From Chloroflexota bacterium (GTDB lineage Bacteria > Chloroflexota > Limnocylindria > Limnocylindrales > CSP1-4), in assembly GCA_015478725.1 (NCBI GenBank), contig JADMIG010000005.1:81387-145386 (forward strand): a stretch of 64,000 bases of DNA. Direction: 5' to 3'. The position numbers and the translations under genes were made by a program. Below, in pieces: positions 8,872-16,748 of this stretch. The notes under the pieces were generated by a model. The model worked only from the letters and a program-made list of their open reading frames with translations, did not search any database and was not told the DNA's origin. How positions within the stretch are numbered: position 1 is the first letter of the stretch; each line of letters starts with the position of its first letter.

Positions 8872-9264
8872 TCACGGCGGCGAGCTGGAGACAGGAGCGG
8901 TGACCCGGGGCGACGGCGCGTAGGTCGCGGAGAGCACGCCGCCGGTCGGATGGACCGCGCGTGGCACGGTCGCGAGCATGAGGGCGAGGAATCCGCCGAT
9001 CACGAGCACCGCGGCGGTATCGCGGACGAGCCGTCGTCGCACGTCGTCGAGCACCGGGGCGTCGTCATCGGTCGGGCTGGTCCGAACCGGCGTCGGTCGG
9101 GAAGGATCCGCGTGGGCGATGCGGCCGAGACCGTCGCAACGGTCACCACCGCAGAACCGACCGCGGGACGGGCGCTCTCCCCCGCAGGACCTGCAATAGC
9201 CGTGGGGCGCAAGGGTCCGCGAAGCGGGCGGCTGAGTGCGATCGTCGCGATCGAGGAGCGCCAT
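8872..9264 (-). CDS. Small zinc-ribbon membrane protein, function unknown
   Basis: This 130-residue protein has a four-cysteine cluster near residues 24-43 (YCRSCGGERPSRGRFCGG then DRC), like a zinc ribbon, a charged linker, and one C-terminal helix (AAVLVIGGFLALMLATVP) followed by a short Ser/Pro-rich outer tail. Small zinc-ribbon proteins with one helix are common in high-GC Gram-positive and Chloroflexota genomes, but I recognise no named family. The ATG giving MALLDRDDR is preferred because the upstream extension is Arg-rich and antisense to the neighbour's promoter. Convergent with the broken acetyltransferase. Confidence 0.5.
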   Translation of the reverse strand: MALLDRDDRTQPPASRTLAPHGYCRSCGGERPSRGRFCGGDRCDGLGRIAHADPSRPTPVRTSPTDDDAPVLDDVRRRLVRDTAAVLVIGGFLALMLATVPRAVHPTGGVLSATYAPSPRVTAPVSSSPP

Positions 9265-9348
9265 GTCGAAGTGACCTTCGGAATGCTTCGGACGGGTCCG
9301 CATCGTCGATGCCGCACGCGGTTCTGTCAATCTACGCTCGTCGACATC

Positions 9349-9354
9349 TATGCT
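9349..9354 (+). promoter_or_regulatory. Candidate -10 box (TATGCT), leaderless
   Basis: TATGCT lies 8 nt before the ATG of the downstream membrane protein. It belongs to a near-perfect tandem duplication: TACGCTCGTCGAC at 9333-9345 is repeated as TATGCTCGTCGAC at 9349-9361, giving two -10-like boxes 16 bp apart. Confidence 0.45.
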
Positions 9355-9362
9355 CGTCGACG

Positions 9363-10409
9363 ATGACTCATAGCGCACTGCGCCGGTTGACGCGCAACGC
9401 CGAGGCGGCCCCGCTCCTCGAGAGCTTCTTCATCGCGGCCGTCGTGTCGTTCCTCGGGATCCGCGGGTTCCTCGCGCTCACGGGCTACCCACGCATCGGA
9501 TCCGGCGGGATCCACGTCGCTCACATGCTGTGGGGCGGCCTGCTCATGCTCCTGGCGCTCATGCTCATGCTCGCGTTCCTCGACCGATCCGTCCGGCACC
9601 TCGCGGCGGTGATCGCCGGTCTGGGCTTCGGCACGTTCATCGACGAGATCGGGAAGTTCGTCACGGCGGACAACGACTACTTCTATCGACCCGCGGTCGC
9701 CTTGATCTACGGGCTGTTCGTCATCGCGTTCTTCGTGGCTCGGACGTTCGTCGGTCGGCGCCGTCTCAGCGCGCACGAAGCACTCGCGAATGCCCTCGAC
9801 CTGCTGGCGAGAACACCGCATGGGGCGATCGAACCCGACGACCGGACGCGGATCCACCGACTCTTCGAGCTTGCCGACCCGGATGAGCCCCTCGCCCGGC
9901 TCGGCAAGCGGTATCTCGCCGAGCTGCCGGAGACGACGGAGCGCGGCACCTTGATCGCCACTGCCTACCAGCGACTCGCGAACGGTTATGAGGAGCTCAT
10001 GGCGAACCCGTGGGCCGAACGGGCCCTCACCGTCAGCGTCGTCGCGTATACGGCCCTGACGGTCGCAAGCATCGCGCTCCTCGCGACCGCGGTCCCGGCC
10101 CGTGGGGCGGCCGAGACCTCGAGCGTCGCGACGATCGGCCAGATCGGTTCGACGATCGTGGGTGCGGCGTTCGTCGCCCTGGGCATCGTGAGCCTCGCTG
10201 ACTCGCGATCCGCCGCCTACCACTGGTTCATGCGCGGCCTGCTCGTGTGGATCCTCATCACCCAGATCTTCGTCTTCTACAGCTCGCAACTCGCGGGCCT
10301 CGGAGGGCTGGCCATCAACCTCGTGGCCTACGGCAGCCTCCGATTCGCGCTCAGCCGAGAGATCGTCGCTGGACGACGGCCACAAGGCACCGCCGTTCGC
10401 CACGGATGA
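9363..10409 (+). CDS. Conserved polytopic membrane protein, function unknown
   Basis: The 348-residue protein has an N-terminal block of four helices containing GIHVAHMLWGG and the striking loop GTFIDEIGKFVTADNDYFY, then a soluble helical middle segment of ~110 residues (RTRIHRLFELADPDEPLARLGKRYLAELP), then a C-terminal block of four or five helices. I do not recognise a named family. The His and acidic residues in the helix/loop region could bind a metal or cofactor (speculation). The ATG is chosen over an upstream ATG at 9309 because a -10-like box sits just before it. Single gene between opposite-strand neighbours. Confidence 0.75.
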   Translation: MTHSALRRLTRNAEAAPLLESFFIAAVVSFLGIRGFLALTGYPRIGSGGIHVAHMLWGGLLMLLALMLMLAFLDRSVRHLAAVIAGLGFGTFIDEIGKFVTADNDYFYRPAVALIYGLFVIAFFVARTFVGRRRLSAHEALANALDLLARTPHGAIEPDDRTRIHRLFELADPDEPLARLGKRYLAELPETTERGTLIATAYQRLANGYEELMANPWAERALTVSVVAYTALTVASIALLATAVPARGAAETSSVATIGQIGSTIVGAAFVALGIVSLADSRSAAYHWFMRGLLVWILITQIFVFYSSQLAGLGGLAINLVAYGSLRFALSREIVAGRRPQGTAVRHG

Positions 10410-10442
10410 GGACGCGGAGGACCCGCATCTCGAGAGCCGGGA

Positions 10443-10868
10443 CTACCCGCTGGATCCACCACCTGCGTCGCCGGGCGAACCATCGGCGTCGCCGACGATC
10501 GCCTCCGCCTCGATCTCCACCTTCCAGCGTGGATCGAGCAGGCCGGCGACGACGATCATCGTGCTCGCCGGGCGGATCTCGCCGAAGACCTCCCCGTGAG
10601 CGCGGCCGATCGCCTCCCAGTCGTCACGGTGAACGAGGTACGTCCGCGTCCGGACCACGTCCGCGGGATGCCCGCCGAGCTCGGCCAGCGCGGCGAGGAT
10701 GATGGTGAGGCAGCGGCGCGCCTGGTCGGCCGGGTCCGGATCGACGGATCCGTCTGGCCACACCGGCGCCGTGCCGCTGACGAGGACCCGCTCGCCGACC
10801 CGCACCGCCCGGCTGAACCCCACGCGAGGCTCGAACGGCGATCCGGACGACACCCGGCTGCGCTCCAT
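10443..10868 (-). CDS. RidA/YjgF/UK114-family protein
   Basis: RidA proteins hydrolyse reactive enamine/imine intermediates released by PLP enzymes. The 141 residues show the family course: VRVGERVLVSGTAPVWPDG, then ADQARRCLTIILAALAELG, the arginine-containing RTRTYLVHRDDWEAIGRAHGEVFG, and ASTMIVVAGLLDPRWKVEIEAEA. The Arg of RTRTY occupies the place of the catalytic/substrate-binding arginine of RidA. The C-terminus carries a short Gly/Ser tail. Trimeric and cytoplasmic by family. A TACGCT box 7 nt before the ATG suggests a leaderless transcript. Confidence 0.88.
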   Translation of the reverse strand: MERSRVSSGSPFEPRVGFSRAVRVGERVLVSGTAPVWPDGSVDPDPADQARRCLTIILAALAELGGHPADVVRTRTYLVHRDDWEAIGRAHGEVFGEIRPASTMIVVAGLLDPRWKVEIEAEAIVGDADGSPGDAGGGSSG

Positions 10869-10875
10869 GGCCGCC

Positions 10876-10881
10876 AGCGTA
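10876..10881 (-). promoter_or_regulatory. Candidate -10 box (TACGCT), leaderless
   Basis: TACGCT is located 7 nt before the ATG of the RidA gene, with no Shine-Dalgarno sequence between. Confidence 0.45.
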
Positions 10882-10996
10882 GCAGCGAACGGACCGCCGA
10901 GCGTCGGACGGCCGAGGACGCGGGACGGCCAGCGAACGGACCGTCCCGCGTGCGTTCGTCGATTGGACAGGTCAGCGCGCCGACCCGAAGTCGACC

Positions 10997-11302
10997 TCAA
11001 CGCCGCCCCGGTGGGTAGGTCGCGCGAAGCCGTTGGATCTCGGCCGCCGCGGCCGCCTTGGTCGTGAAGCTCCGTTCCACCTGGTACTGACCCTTGCCGG
11101 TCATCTTCTCGCGCTCGACTGCGTAGCCCTTGAAGCCGTGGGCGCCGAGCCAGGCCACATACGTGTGGGCCACGGTCGGCAGGGTGAAGTTCCCGGCCAT
11201 CGCCTCATATCGCGGGCTGGCCGCGAGCACGGACGCAGCGAGGACGGGGGTGGCGAGGGCGCCGAGTGCGATGCCGGCGGCGATCCGTCGGGTGTTGCCC
11301 AT
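10997..11302 (-). CDS. Small secreted protein with SPOR-like domain
   Basis: 101 residues: a signal peptide (RRIAAGIALGALATPVLAASVLA) followed by a ~65-residue domain with the pattern of SPOR/phosphodiesterase-tail domains (AWLGAHGFKGYAVEREK, then YQVERSFTTKAAAAAEIQRLRA). SPOR domains bind denuded peptidoglycan; the match is by pattern only and short. The ATG is preceded by AGAGGGGAT. It is divergent from the membrane esterase gene and may share the regulatory region between them. Confidence 0.6.
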   Translation of the reverse strand: MGNTRRIAAGIALGALATPVLAASVLAASPRYEAMAGNFTLPTVAHTYVAWLGAHGFKGYAVEREKMTGKGQYQVERSFTTKAAAAAEIQRLRATYPPGRR

Positions 11303-11400
11303 GATCGATCCCCTCTGGATGCAGTGGACTGGTCAGCGGGCATGTCCCGGACCTGTTCTCCACCTTCGACCGTCTTCATGAATCCCCGGTGAAGCGCCGA

Positions 11401-11418
11401 TTCACGGTGGCTTCACGG
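11401..11418. promoter_or_regulatory. 11-nt-phased direct repeat (TTCACGG), candidate activator box
   Basis: TTCACGG occurs twice with starts exactly 11 nt apart (11401 and 11412), with an inverted GTGAA just upstream at 11389-11393. Direct repeats with 11-nt phasing just upstream of a -10 box resemble Pho-box architecture in actinobacteria. The site lies at about the -35 position for the esterase gene. Match to a known regulon is unproven. Confidence 0.3.
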
Positions 11419-11427
11419 GCGGCACCC

Positions 11428-11433
11428 TACGGT
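11428..11433 (+). promoter_or_regulatory. Candidate -10 box (TACGGT), leaderless
   Basis: TACGGT lies 6 nt before the chosen ATG of the membrane-anchored esterase, which supports that start over an upstream in-frame ATG at 11389. Confidence 0.4.
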
Positions 11434-11439
11434 GGCCCG

Positions 11440-13176
11440 ATGCGGACGCTGAACAACGACGTGACCAGCCGGCGCGTCGGCGCGTGGGTCGCCGATCGAT
11501 GGGCACGCCCACATCCAGGTCTCGCCGGGATCGCGGTCGCCATCGCCGTCTTCGACCTCATCGTCGTCGGTGGTGGGCTCGACCAGCTCCAGGCGACACT
11601 CGGAGCGATGGGGTTCGACCCGGACCGGGCGCGGTTGCTCGTCGCCCTGGTGACGGCCGGCGCGACGGCCACCGGAGCGGGCTTCGCGAGTCGCCGATGG
11701 ACATGGGGGGTCCTTGCGAGCGTCGCGACGGTGGCCGCCTGCTTCGGCCCGACCTTCGTCGGCGAGACGCGGATCGCCATCGCGTCGCCCGCCCACGATT
11801 TCGATCCACTGGGCTGGGCCGTCGCCGCGTTCAGTCTCCTGACGGCGGCGACCGTCGTCGGCTGGGTGACAGCAACGCTCGGGATCCATGTCCGGTCCGG
11901 CCTGGGTGAACTCACGGCGGCCATCGCGACGGTGAGGGCCGATCGGTCGCGCCGATCCATCGCGGGGCGCGCGGCGGTGCGGGCCATCGCGGTGATCGTG
12001 AGCCTCGCGATCGCGGTACCGGCCATCGGCGACATGGTCAACTTCAGCCCGGACATCGCGATGCACCACGGCCCGCCGACCGTCCCGGGACTCGTGACCG
12101 CTCCCGGGCGCGGTGGTGCCGGTGGCGGGCTCGCCGGCGTCGGAGCCCTGATGCGTGACGCCCTCGCCGGAATCGCCGTCCCCGGCGTCGCCGTCGTTCC
12201 CGGCGCCGTCATTGCCGGCAACGCCCTGCCAGGCGTTGGCGCAGCACCCGTCGCAATCCCGACACTCGACCCCTCGATGGTTGCCGGCCCCGTGCCGGGA
12301 TCAGGCGTGACGGCCGGTGCGGTCTCCCTCGAAGCGCCATGGGCGAGCCATGCGCCGAGCGGCGCCGGCCGGGTCGTCACGGTCGGGTTCCCCGCTCCAT
12401 GGATCGGCGGCATCTTCCCGACGGCCCTGGTGGACGTCTATCTGCCGCCGGGCTATGACGCCTCGGCCACGAGGCGCTATCCCGTCGTCTACTCCGCGCC
12501 GTGGGCGCTGGCACCGTGGGACAAGGGCACCGGTTTCCGAGGCCTGCTCGACCGACTCGTCACCTCCGGCGCGCTGCCTCCCGCACTGTTCGTCTTCGCC
12601 TCGCAGTTCGGCGCGCTCTATCCGAGCAGCGAATGCACGAACTCGTACGACGGGCGCCAGTGGTTCGAGCGCTACATCGTCGGGACGGTCGTCCCCTACG
12701 TGGACGCCCACTACCGGACGGTGCCACGGCCGGCGGGCCGCTCGCTCCTCGGGTTCTCCGAAGGCGCCTACTGCGCGGCATCGCTCCTCGTCCGCCACCC
12801 GGACGTGTTCGGCCAGGCCGCGGCCCTGAGCGGCTACTACCAGGCGGGCCTCCGATCCGCCGCGACCCCGGCCGCCTGGCGTGTGTTCGGTGGGGACGCC
12901 GCTCGTCTCGCGGCCGCCTCGCCGGCGCTCGTCGTGGGGACCCTGCCGGCCGCCGCCCGGAAATCGCTGTTCATCGTCCTCGAGGCGCAGCCGAACGACC
13001 CACTGTTCGGAGCCGAATACGCGAGGTTCGCGACCGCCCTCAGCGGCGCCGGGATCGCCCACGCCACGATCCCGATCCTCGGCGTGGGACATTCATGGTC
13101 CGCGGTCCGGACCACCCTCGAGTCGGTGCTCCGCCTCCTCGCCGAGCGTCAGGTCCGGATGGGCGTCGCCTTCTAG
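11440..13176 (+). CDS. Membrane-anchored esterase (PF00756, antigen 85/esterase D fold)
   Basis: The N-terminal ~200 residues contain about four helices (e.g. GLAGIAVAIAVFDLIVVGGG, an MGFDPDRA loop), then a Gly/Pro/Val-rich linker (about 215-290), then an extracytoplasmic alpha/beta hydrolase: VDVYLPPGYD, nucleophile elbow GFSEGAY (Ser 440), and GVGHSWSAV (His 551). Substrates of this fold include acyl esters of lipids and glycolipids. It is a full-length paralogue of the gene ending at 43384, sharing the MGFDPDRA loop, linker and catalytic domain. Here it stands alone, with phased repeats upstream that hint at separate control. Confidence 0.85.
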   Translation: MRTLNNDVTSRRVGAWVADRWARPHPGLAGIAVAIAVFDLIVVGGGLDQLQATLGAMGFDPDRARLLVALVTAGATATGAGFASRRWTWGVLASVATVAACFGPTFVGETRIAIASPAHDFDPLGWAVAAFSLLTAATVVGWVTATLGIHVRSGLGELTAAIATVRADRSRRSIAGRAAVRAIAVIVSLAIAVPAIGDMVNFSPDIAMHHGPPTVPGLVTAPGRGGAGGGLAGVGALMRDALAGIAVPGVAVVPGAVIAGNALPGVGAAPVAIPTLDPSMVAGPVPGSGVTAGAVSLEAPWASHAPSGAGRVVTVGFPAPWIGGIFPTALVDVYLPPGYDASATRRYPVVYSAPWALAPWDKGTGFRGLLDRLVTSGALPPALFVFASQFGALYPSSECTNSYDGRQWFERYIVGTVVPYVDAHYRTVPRPAGRSLLGFSEGAYCAASLLVRHPDVFGQAAALSGYYQAGLRSAATPAAWRVFGGDAARLAAASPALVVGTLPAAARKSLFIVLEAQPNDPLFGAEYARFATALSGAGIAHATIPILGVGHSWSAVRTTLESVLRLLAERQVRMGVAF

Positions 13177-13240
13177 CCGTGATCGCCGGACACGTCGTTG
13201 ACGAGGATGCCCATCGGATCGAGCCCTCCGTCCCAGGGTT

Positions 13241-13270
13241 CCGGCAGATGGCCATCAGGCGGGCACTGGT
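13241..13270 (+). repeat. Dispersed 30-bp repeat, copy A1
   Basis: Core GGCAGATGGCCATCAGGCGG followed by GCACTGGT. It is nearly identical to the reverse complement of copy B3 at 56911-56940 and close to copy B1 at 56764-56793. Confidence 0.7.
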
Positions 13271-13290
13271 CTGCAGGTCGGTGACAGGTG

Positions 13291-13314
13291 GCCCTCACCC
13301 GGGCATCTGGCAGG
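13291..13314 (-). repeat. Dispersed 30-bp repeat, partial copy A2
   Basis: On the minus strand it begins CCTGCCAGATGCCC, matching the first ~14 bases of the repeat (compare CCTGCCAGATGCGC in copy B1), then diverges. Confidence 0.45.
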
Positions 13315-13377
13315 ATCGACGTGCCGACCCGGCCCGCTCCACGCTCAGGTCTACGAGCGCCCCGTGGAGAGTCGGTG

Positions 13378-13407
13378 ACCAACGCCCGCCTGGGGGTCAT
13401 CTGGCAC
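13378..13407 (-). repeat. Dispersed 30-bp repeat, copy A3
   Basis: On the minus strand it reads GTGCCAGATGACCCCCAGGC then GGGCGTTGGT, the same backbone as copies A1, B1 and B3. Inverted relative to A1, so A1 and A3 could pair over a ~110-nt loop. Confidence 0.65.
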
Positions 13408-13524
13408 GAACGGCATGCCGCGCGGTACCCCGTCCGATGGAACCGGAGCCGGCAGAAGCCGGGCGGGCCTGCGCTGTCGACCACGTCCGCGGGGATCACG
13501 GCGAGTGTTCCCCGGACCCCGGGA

Positions 13525-15147
13525 TCAGGCGGCCGGCCCGTCGCCGAGCCGATCGAAAAGGTTGCTCGTCATGATCCCCACCCGCCGATCGAGCGGGGTG
13601 ACGTAGCCTCGCCACGCCCGGGCACCGAAGTCATCGAGCGCCCACGACCATTGGAACGTCCCCGCCGCGAACACCGTCGCCCCCGAGTCGGCGGTGTACA
13701 TGGTCGCCGTGTGGATCGGTGGACTCTGGACATTCCCGGAGCCGTCCGGGTCCGTCCCGACGGCTTCGACCCGGCCGCGAGCGAGGAGAATCGTGCCCGG
13801 AGGAGCCAGCTTCGGGAAGAACGTGTCGTACTCCTGCCCCACGAGGCGCTGAATCCGGTCGCCGTCGCGAAGACCGGTGCCCGCGTAGAGCCAGTGACCG
13901 GCGTTCCGGACGACCCACGGGCCAGGCGTCCGGACGACGTGGCCGTACATCTGGCCGATGATCGCCGCCTCCGGATCGGAGACCGGGGCCTCGCGCCATC
14001 GACATGTCGCGAGCGTCGGATCGGTCTTCGTCAGCGGGTCGCGGCTGGCGGACTTGTAGCAGGTGATCCGTCGCGACGACCCGCTCGGGGCGTCACCGAG
14101 GCGGACCTGCCAGTAGATCTCGTTGGCCGACAGGAAGGCGACATTCGTGCCGGACGCGATGAGGCCCGCCAGGGTCGAGCGCATCGGGCGTGACCAGTAT
14201 TCGTGATGGCCGGCGAACACGATGAGCCGGCGACCCTGGAAGACCTCCGGATGCAGGGCGAGATCGACATCGGCGACGTACTCCACGTCGCGACCCATGC
14301 GCTCCTGCCAGCGGATGAACTGGAGCTCCCAGTTGAACAGGAAGCCCGCTCCCCGGGCGCGGTCGTACGGGCGGTCGAAGCCCACGGTCACCGCCGCTCG
14401 GGTGCCGGACGGCATCCGCGCCCCGTATGAGTTGTACGAGTAGAGGCTCTTTCCGCCCCAGCCGTTGTAGGCCTGGTAGGTCATCGCGGCGTGCACGAAG
14501 AGGATGGGCGCGCGCCCATTCGGCGCGGACGGGTCGACGCTCGGCCGCACGACGAACGGGACGTATCCCACGCCGCCGGCCGGTCCCGTGAGCGCCGCGA
14601 CGTGCATCCCGCTCACCCACGACGGGTCGACTTTCAGCTGGACGGACGGGTCCCAGCCCGCTTCGACCAGGCCCGTGGCCGAGTCCGGAGCGGGCCGCAG
14701 GCGCGGAACCGTGGCGACCCCGCGATCCACCCGGAGGAGGCGCGCTCCCGTTCCGCCGTACCACCCGAGGCGGTACCAGGAGACATCGACGGGAGCGCCG
14801 TCCGCGCCGACATGGAGCGAGAAGGACTCGCCGGGGGCCACCGATGTACGCGACGTGTAGCCCTCGGCGGGAACCGGGCCTCCGAGACCGAGGAGCCAGC
14901 CCGTCGTGCCACGCCGACGGTTCTCCCGCCGCACCGGATAGTCGGGCCGGCGCGCCGGCGACGACGTCGGGACCGGCGCGGGTGACGTGATCGCCGCCCC
15001 GGTCGCCTTCGGCCCGGCCACGGTGCCACCTCGCCCCGCCAGTTTCGAGGACACGGGCGGGATCAGGCCGACGGACCCGCAGGCGGCCAGGGCGACCGAT
15101 GTGAGCGCGGCCGCGCCGGTGCGGAGGAATCGTCGTCGGCTGACCAA
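13525..15147 (-). CDS. Tat-exported lipoprotein, N,N-dimethylformamidase large-subunit-like
   Basis: The 540 residues begin with a twin-arginine signal (SRRRFLRTGAAALTSVALAAC) that also ends in a lipobox, so export by Tat and lipid anchoring are likely. The mature part resembles the C-terminal domain of the dimethylformamidase beta subunit: GWYGGTGARLL, YQAYNGWGGKSLYSYNSYG, FAGHHEYWSRPMR, FLSANEIYWQVR. Homologues of this domain are widespread in soil bacteria, mostly with unknown substrates, so amidase activity is only a possibility. The TTG start has AAAGAGA upstream; an ATG at 15201 is an alternative. TatA is encoded at 21635. Confidence 0.8.
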   Translation of the reverse strand: MVSRRRFLRTGAAALTSVALAACGSVGLIPPVSSKLAGRGGTVAGPKATGAAITSPAPVPTSSPARRPDYPVRRENRRRGTTGWLLGLGGPVPAEGYTSRTSVAPGESFSLHVGADGAPVDVSWYRLGWYGGTGARLLRVDRGVATVPRLRPAPDSATGLVEAGWDPSVQLKVDPSWVSGMHVAALTGPAGGVGYVPFVVRPSVDPSAPNGRAPILFVHAAMTYQAYNGWGGKSLYSYNSYGARMPSGTRAAVTVGFDRPYDRARGAGFLFNWELQFIRWQERMGRDVEYVADVDLALHPEVFQGRRLIVFAGHHEYWSRPMRSTLAGLIASGTNVAFLSANEIYWQVRLGDAPSGSSRRITCYKSASRDPLTKTDPTLATCRWREAPVSDPEAAIIGQMYGHVVRTPGPWVVRNAGHWLYAGTGLRDGDRIQRLVGQEYDTFFPKLAPPGTILLARGRVEAVGTDPDGSGNVQSPPIHTATMYTADSGATVFAAGTFQWSWALDDFGARAWRGYVTPLDRRVGIMTSNLFDRLGDGPAA

Positions 15148-15393
15148 GATGTCTCTCTTTCTGGGCGTCGGTCCGGGCCCGGGCGGGCCTGACGCAGGCA
15201 CGCGAGGACCGACCGTAGCAGGTGCTGCGCCGGACGTCAGCGGATCGATCGACAGCCGGCCGGATCCGGCTCAGATGCAGCATGGGTCCGCGTATGTGAA
15301 TCCCGGATGAACGCGGCCGTGGTCGATCTCCGCGCCCGTGACGGTCCATGCAGGCACGCACACATCCGAAGCGTCCGGCGGTCAGGACATCGG

Positions 15394-15399
15394 TACGCT
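15394..15399 (+). promoter_or_regulatory. Candidate -10 box (TACGCT), leaderless
   Basis: TACGCT is 7 nt before the GTG chosen as start of the desaturase. It fits the leaderless pattern and argues for GTG rather than the upstream in-frame start at 15338. Confidence 0.45.
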
Positions 15400-15406
15400 T
15401 CATCGC

Positions 15407-16336
15407 GTGTCAGGGACCTACGATGAGCGTGCGCTCCTCCTCGAGCTCGAGCCTGAGGCCGGCCGCCTCTACGATCGCCACCTCACGGTGGCCCAGGAGT
15501 GGTTCCCCCACGACTACATCCCGTACCGGCTGGGCCGCGATTTCGACAAGGACCCTTGGACGCCGGACCAGCCGCGGCTGACCGGGGTCGCCCAGACCGC
15601 ATTCGAGATCGGGCTGCTCACGGAGGACAACCTGCCTTCGTACCACCGGCTCATCCATGGCATGTTCGGGCGGGGCGATGGGGCGTGGATCGGCTGGGTC
15701 GGGCGCTGGACCGCCGAGGAGGGGCGCCACGCGATCGTCCTCCGGGACTACCTCACGGTGACCCGCAACATCGACCCGGTCGCCCTCGAGCGGGGCCGGA
15801 TGACACAGCTCCAGCAGGGCTACGAGCGCGACGCCGGGGACACGCTCCACGGCCTGGCCTACGTCGCCTTCCAGGAGCTTGCGACGCGGATCGCCCACCG
15901 GAACACCGGTCGCTACTCAGCGGATCCGGTGGCCGACCGGATCATGGCCCGCATCGCGGCCGACGAGAACCTCCACATGGTCTTCTACCGGGACATCCTC
16001 GCGGCCGCCCTGCAGATCGAACCGTCAGCCGCGGTCCGGGCCATCGTCGACGAGGTCCTGGCGTTCCAGATGCCGGGCGCGGGCATCCCCGGTTTCCTGC
16101 GCAAGGCGGCCCAGATCGCCAGGGCCGGCATCTACGACCTCCGGGTCCACCGCGACGAAGTCCTCCTGCCGATCCTCCGGCACTGGCGGATCTTCGAGCT
16201 CGCCGGCCTCGATGGCGCCGCCGAGGAGGCCCGCCGCCGCCTCGCCAATCATCTCGAATCGCTCGATGTCGCCGCTCGGAGACTCGAGGCACGCCTCGCC
16301 GGTTCGACCACTCCGCGCCTCACCGAGACGGGATAG
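15407..16336 (+). CDS. Acyl-ACP desaturase (DesA-like, di-iron)
   Basis: This soluble ferritin-like desaturase introduces a double bond into acyl-ACP using O2 and reduced ferredoxin. The family landmarks are present: [15 protein letters not shown] near the N-terminus, helix with [11 protein letters not shown], the iron ligands WTAEEGRH and AADENLHM, and the conserved R-x-G-R-D region. At 309 residues it is the length of actinobacterial DesA1/DesA2 proteins. Starting at GTG puts [10 protein letters not shown] at the usual distance from the N-terminus. It would adjust membrane unsaturation and sits just upstream of cold-shock genes, which fits a role in low-temperature adaptation. Confidence 0.9.
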   Translation: MSGTYDERALLLELEPEAGRLYDRHLTVAQEWFPHDYIPYRLGRDFDKDPWTPDQPRLTGVAQTAFEIGLLTEDNLPSYHRLIHGMFGRGDGAWIGWVGRWTAEEGRHAIVLRDYLTVTRNIDPVALERGRMTQLQQGYERDAGDTLHGLAYVAFQELATRIAHRNTGRYSADPVADRIMARIAADENLHMVFYRDILAAALQIEPSAAVRAIVDEVLAFQMPGAGIPGFLRKAAQIARAGIYDLRVHRDEVLLPILRHWRIFELAGLDGAAEEARRRLANHLESLDVAARRLEARLAGSTTPRLTETG

Positions 16337-16372
16337 CGAGGCTGGACGAGGCCGGAACCAGGACCGGGGGTG

Positions 16373-16378
16373 TATACT
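16373..16378 (+). promoter_or_regulatory. Candidate -10 box (TATACT) of the cold-shock gene
   Basis: TATACT is one of the best -10 matches in the window and is preceded directly by TG. No good -35 is visible. Transcription from here would give a leader of about 93 nt before the cold-shock start, as usual for csp genes. Confidence 0.5.
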
Positions 16379-16477
16379 GCCCGGGCTGTCGACTGTCGAT
16401 GGCGCGTCGCGTGGTTCACCCATCTTCTCGGACGGGCCTTGCGTGCAGTTCGAGTTCGAGAAGACATGGAGGTCACT

Positions 16478-16699
16478 GTGACCACCGGCACCATCAAGAA
16501 GGTCGTCTCCGACCGCGGCTTCGGCTTCATCACCGCAGCCGACGGCAAGGAGTACTTCTTCCACCGCAACGCCCTGCAGGCGTCGCTCGACTTCGACCGC
16601 CTCATGGGCGGCGAGCAGGTCGAGTTCGACATCGAGCAGAGCCCCAAGGGCCCGCGCGCTTCGAGTGTCCGCCCGGCGAGTGCGACCGTCGCCGGCTGA
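16478..16699 (+). CDS. Cold-shock domain protein (CspA family)
   Basis: A 73-residue single-stranded nucleic-acid-binding OB-fold protein. RNP1 is seen as [12 protein letters not shown] and RNP2 as EYFFHRNAL, in the usual order, with TGTIKKVVS at the start. GTG is chosen because GGAGG ends 5 nt before it; the ATG at 16466 overlaps that ribosome site. It probably melts mRNA structure on cold shock. A strong hairpin terminator follows, and a DEAD-box helicase gene comes next, so the two form a cold-adaptation pair with separate transcription. Confidence 0.92.
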   Translation: MTTGTIKKVVSDRGFGFITAADGKEYFFHRNALQASLDFDRLMGGEQVEFDIEQSPKGPRASSVRPASATVAG

Positions 16700-16719
16700 T
16701 CGCCGACGTTCATCGCCTG

Positions 16720-16748
16720 CGGCCCCCGGTCACGACCGGGGGCCGTTT
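16720..16748 (+). terminator. Rho-independent terminator after the cold-shock gene
   Basis: A perfect 11-bp stem (CGGCCCCCGGT / ACCGGGGGCCG) with a 4-nt loop (CACG) is followed by TTT. It lies 20 nt downstream of the stop. Confidence 0.8.

Larger units (their letters stand above)
13177..13524. other. Intergenic region with inverted ~30-bp repeats
   Basis: This 348-bp gap between convergent genes has no convincing gene. It holds two full and one partial copy of a dispersed repeat (one forward, two inverted) around a CCACGCTCAG segment near 13340. The same arrangement recurs at 56755-56940. Confidence 0.7.
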
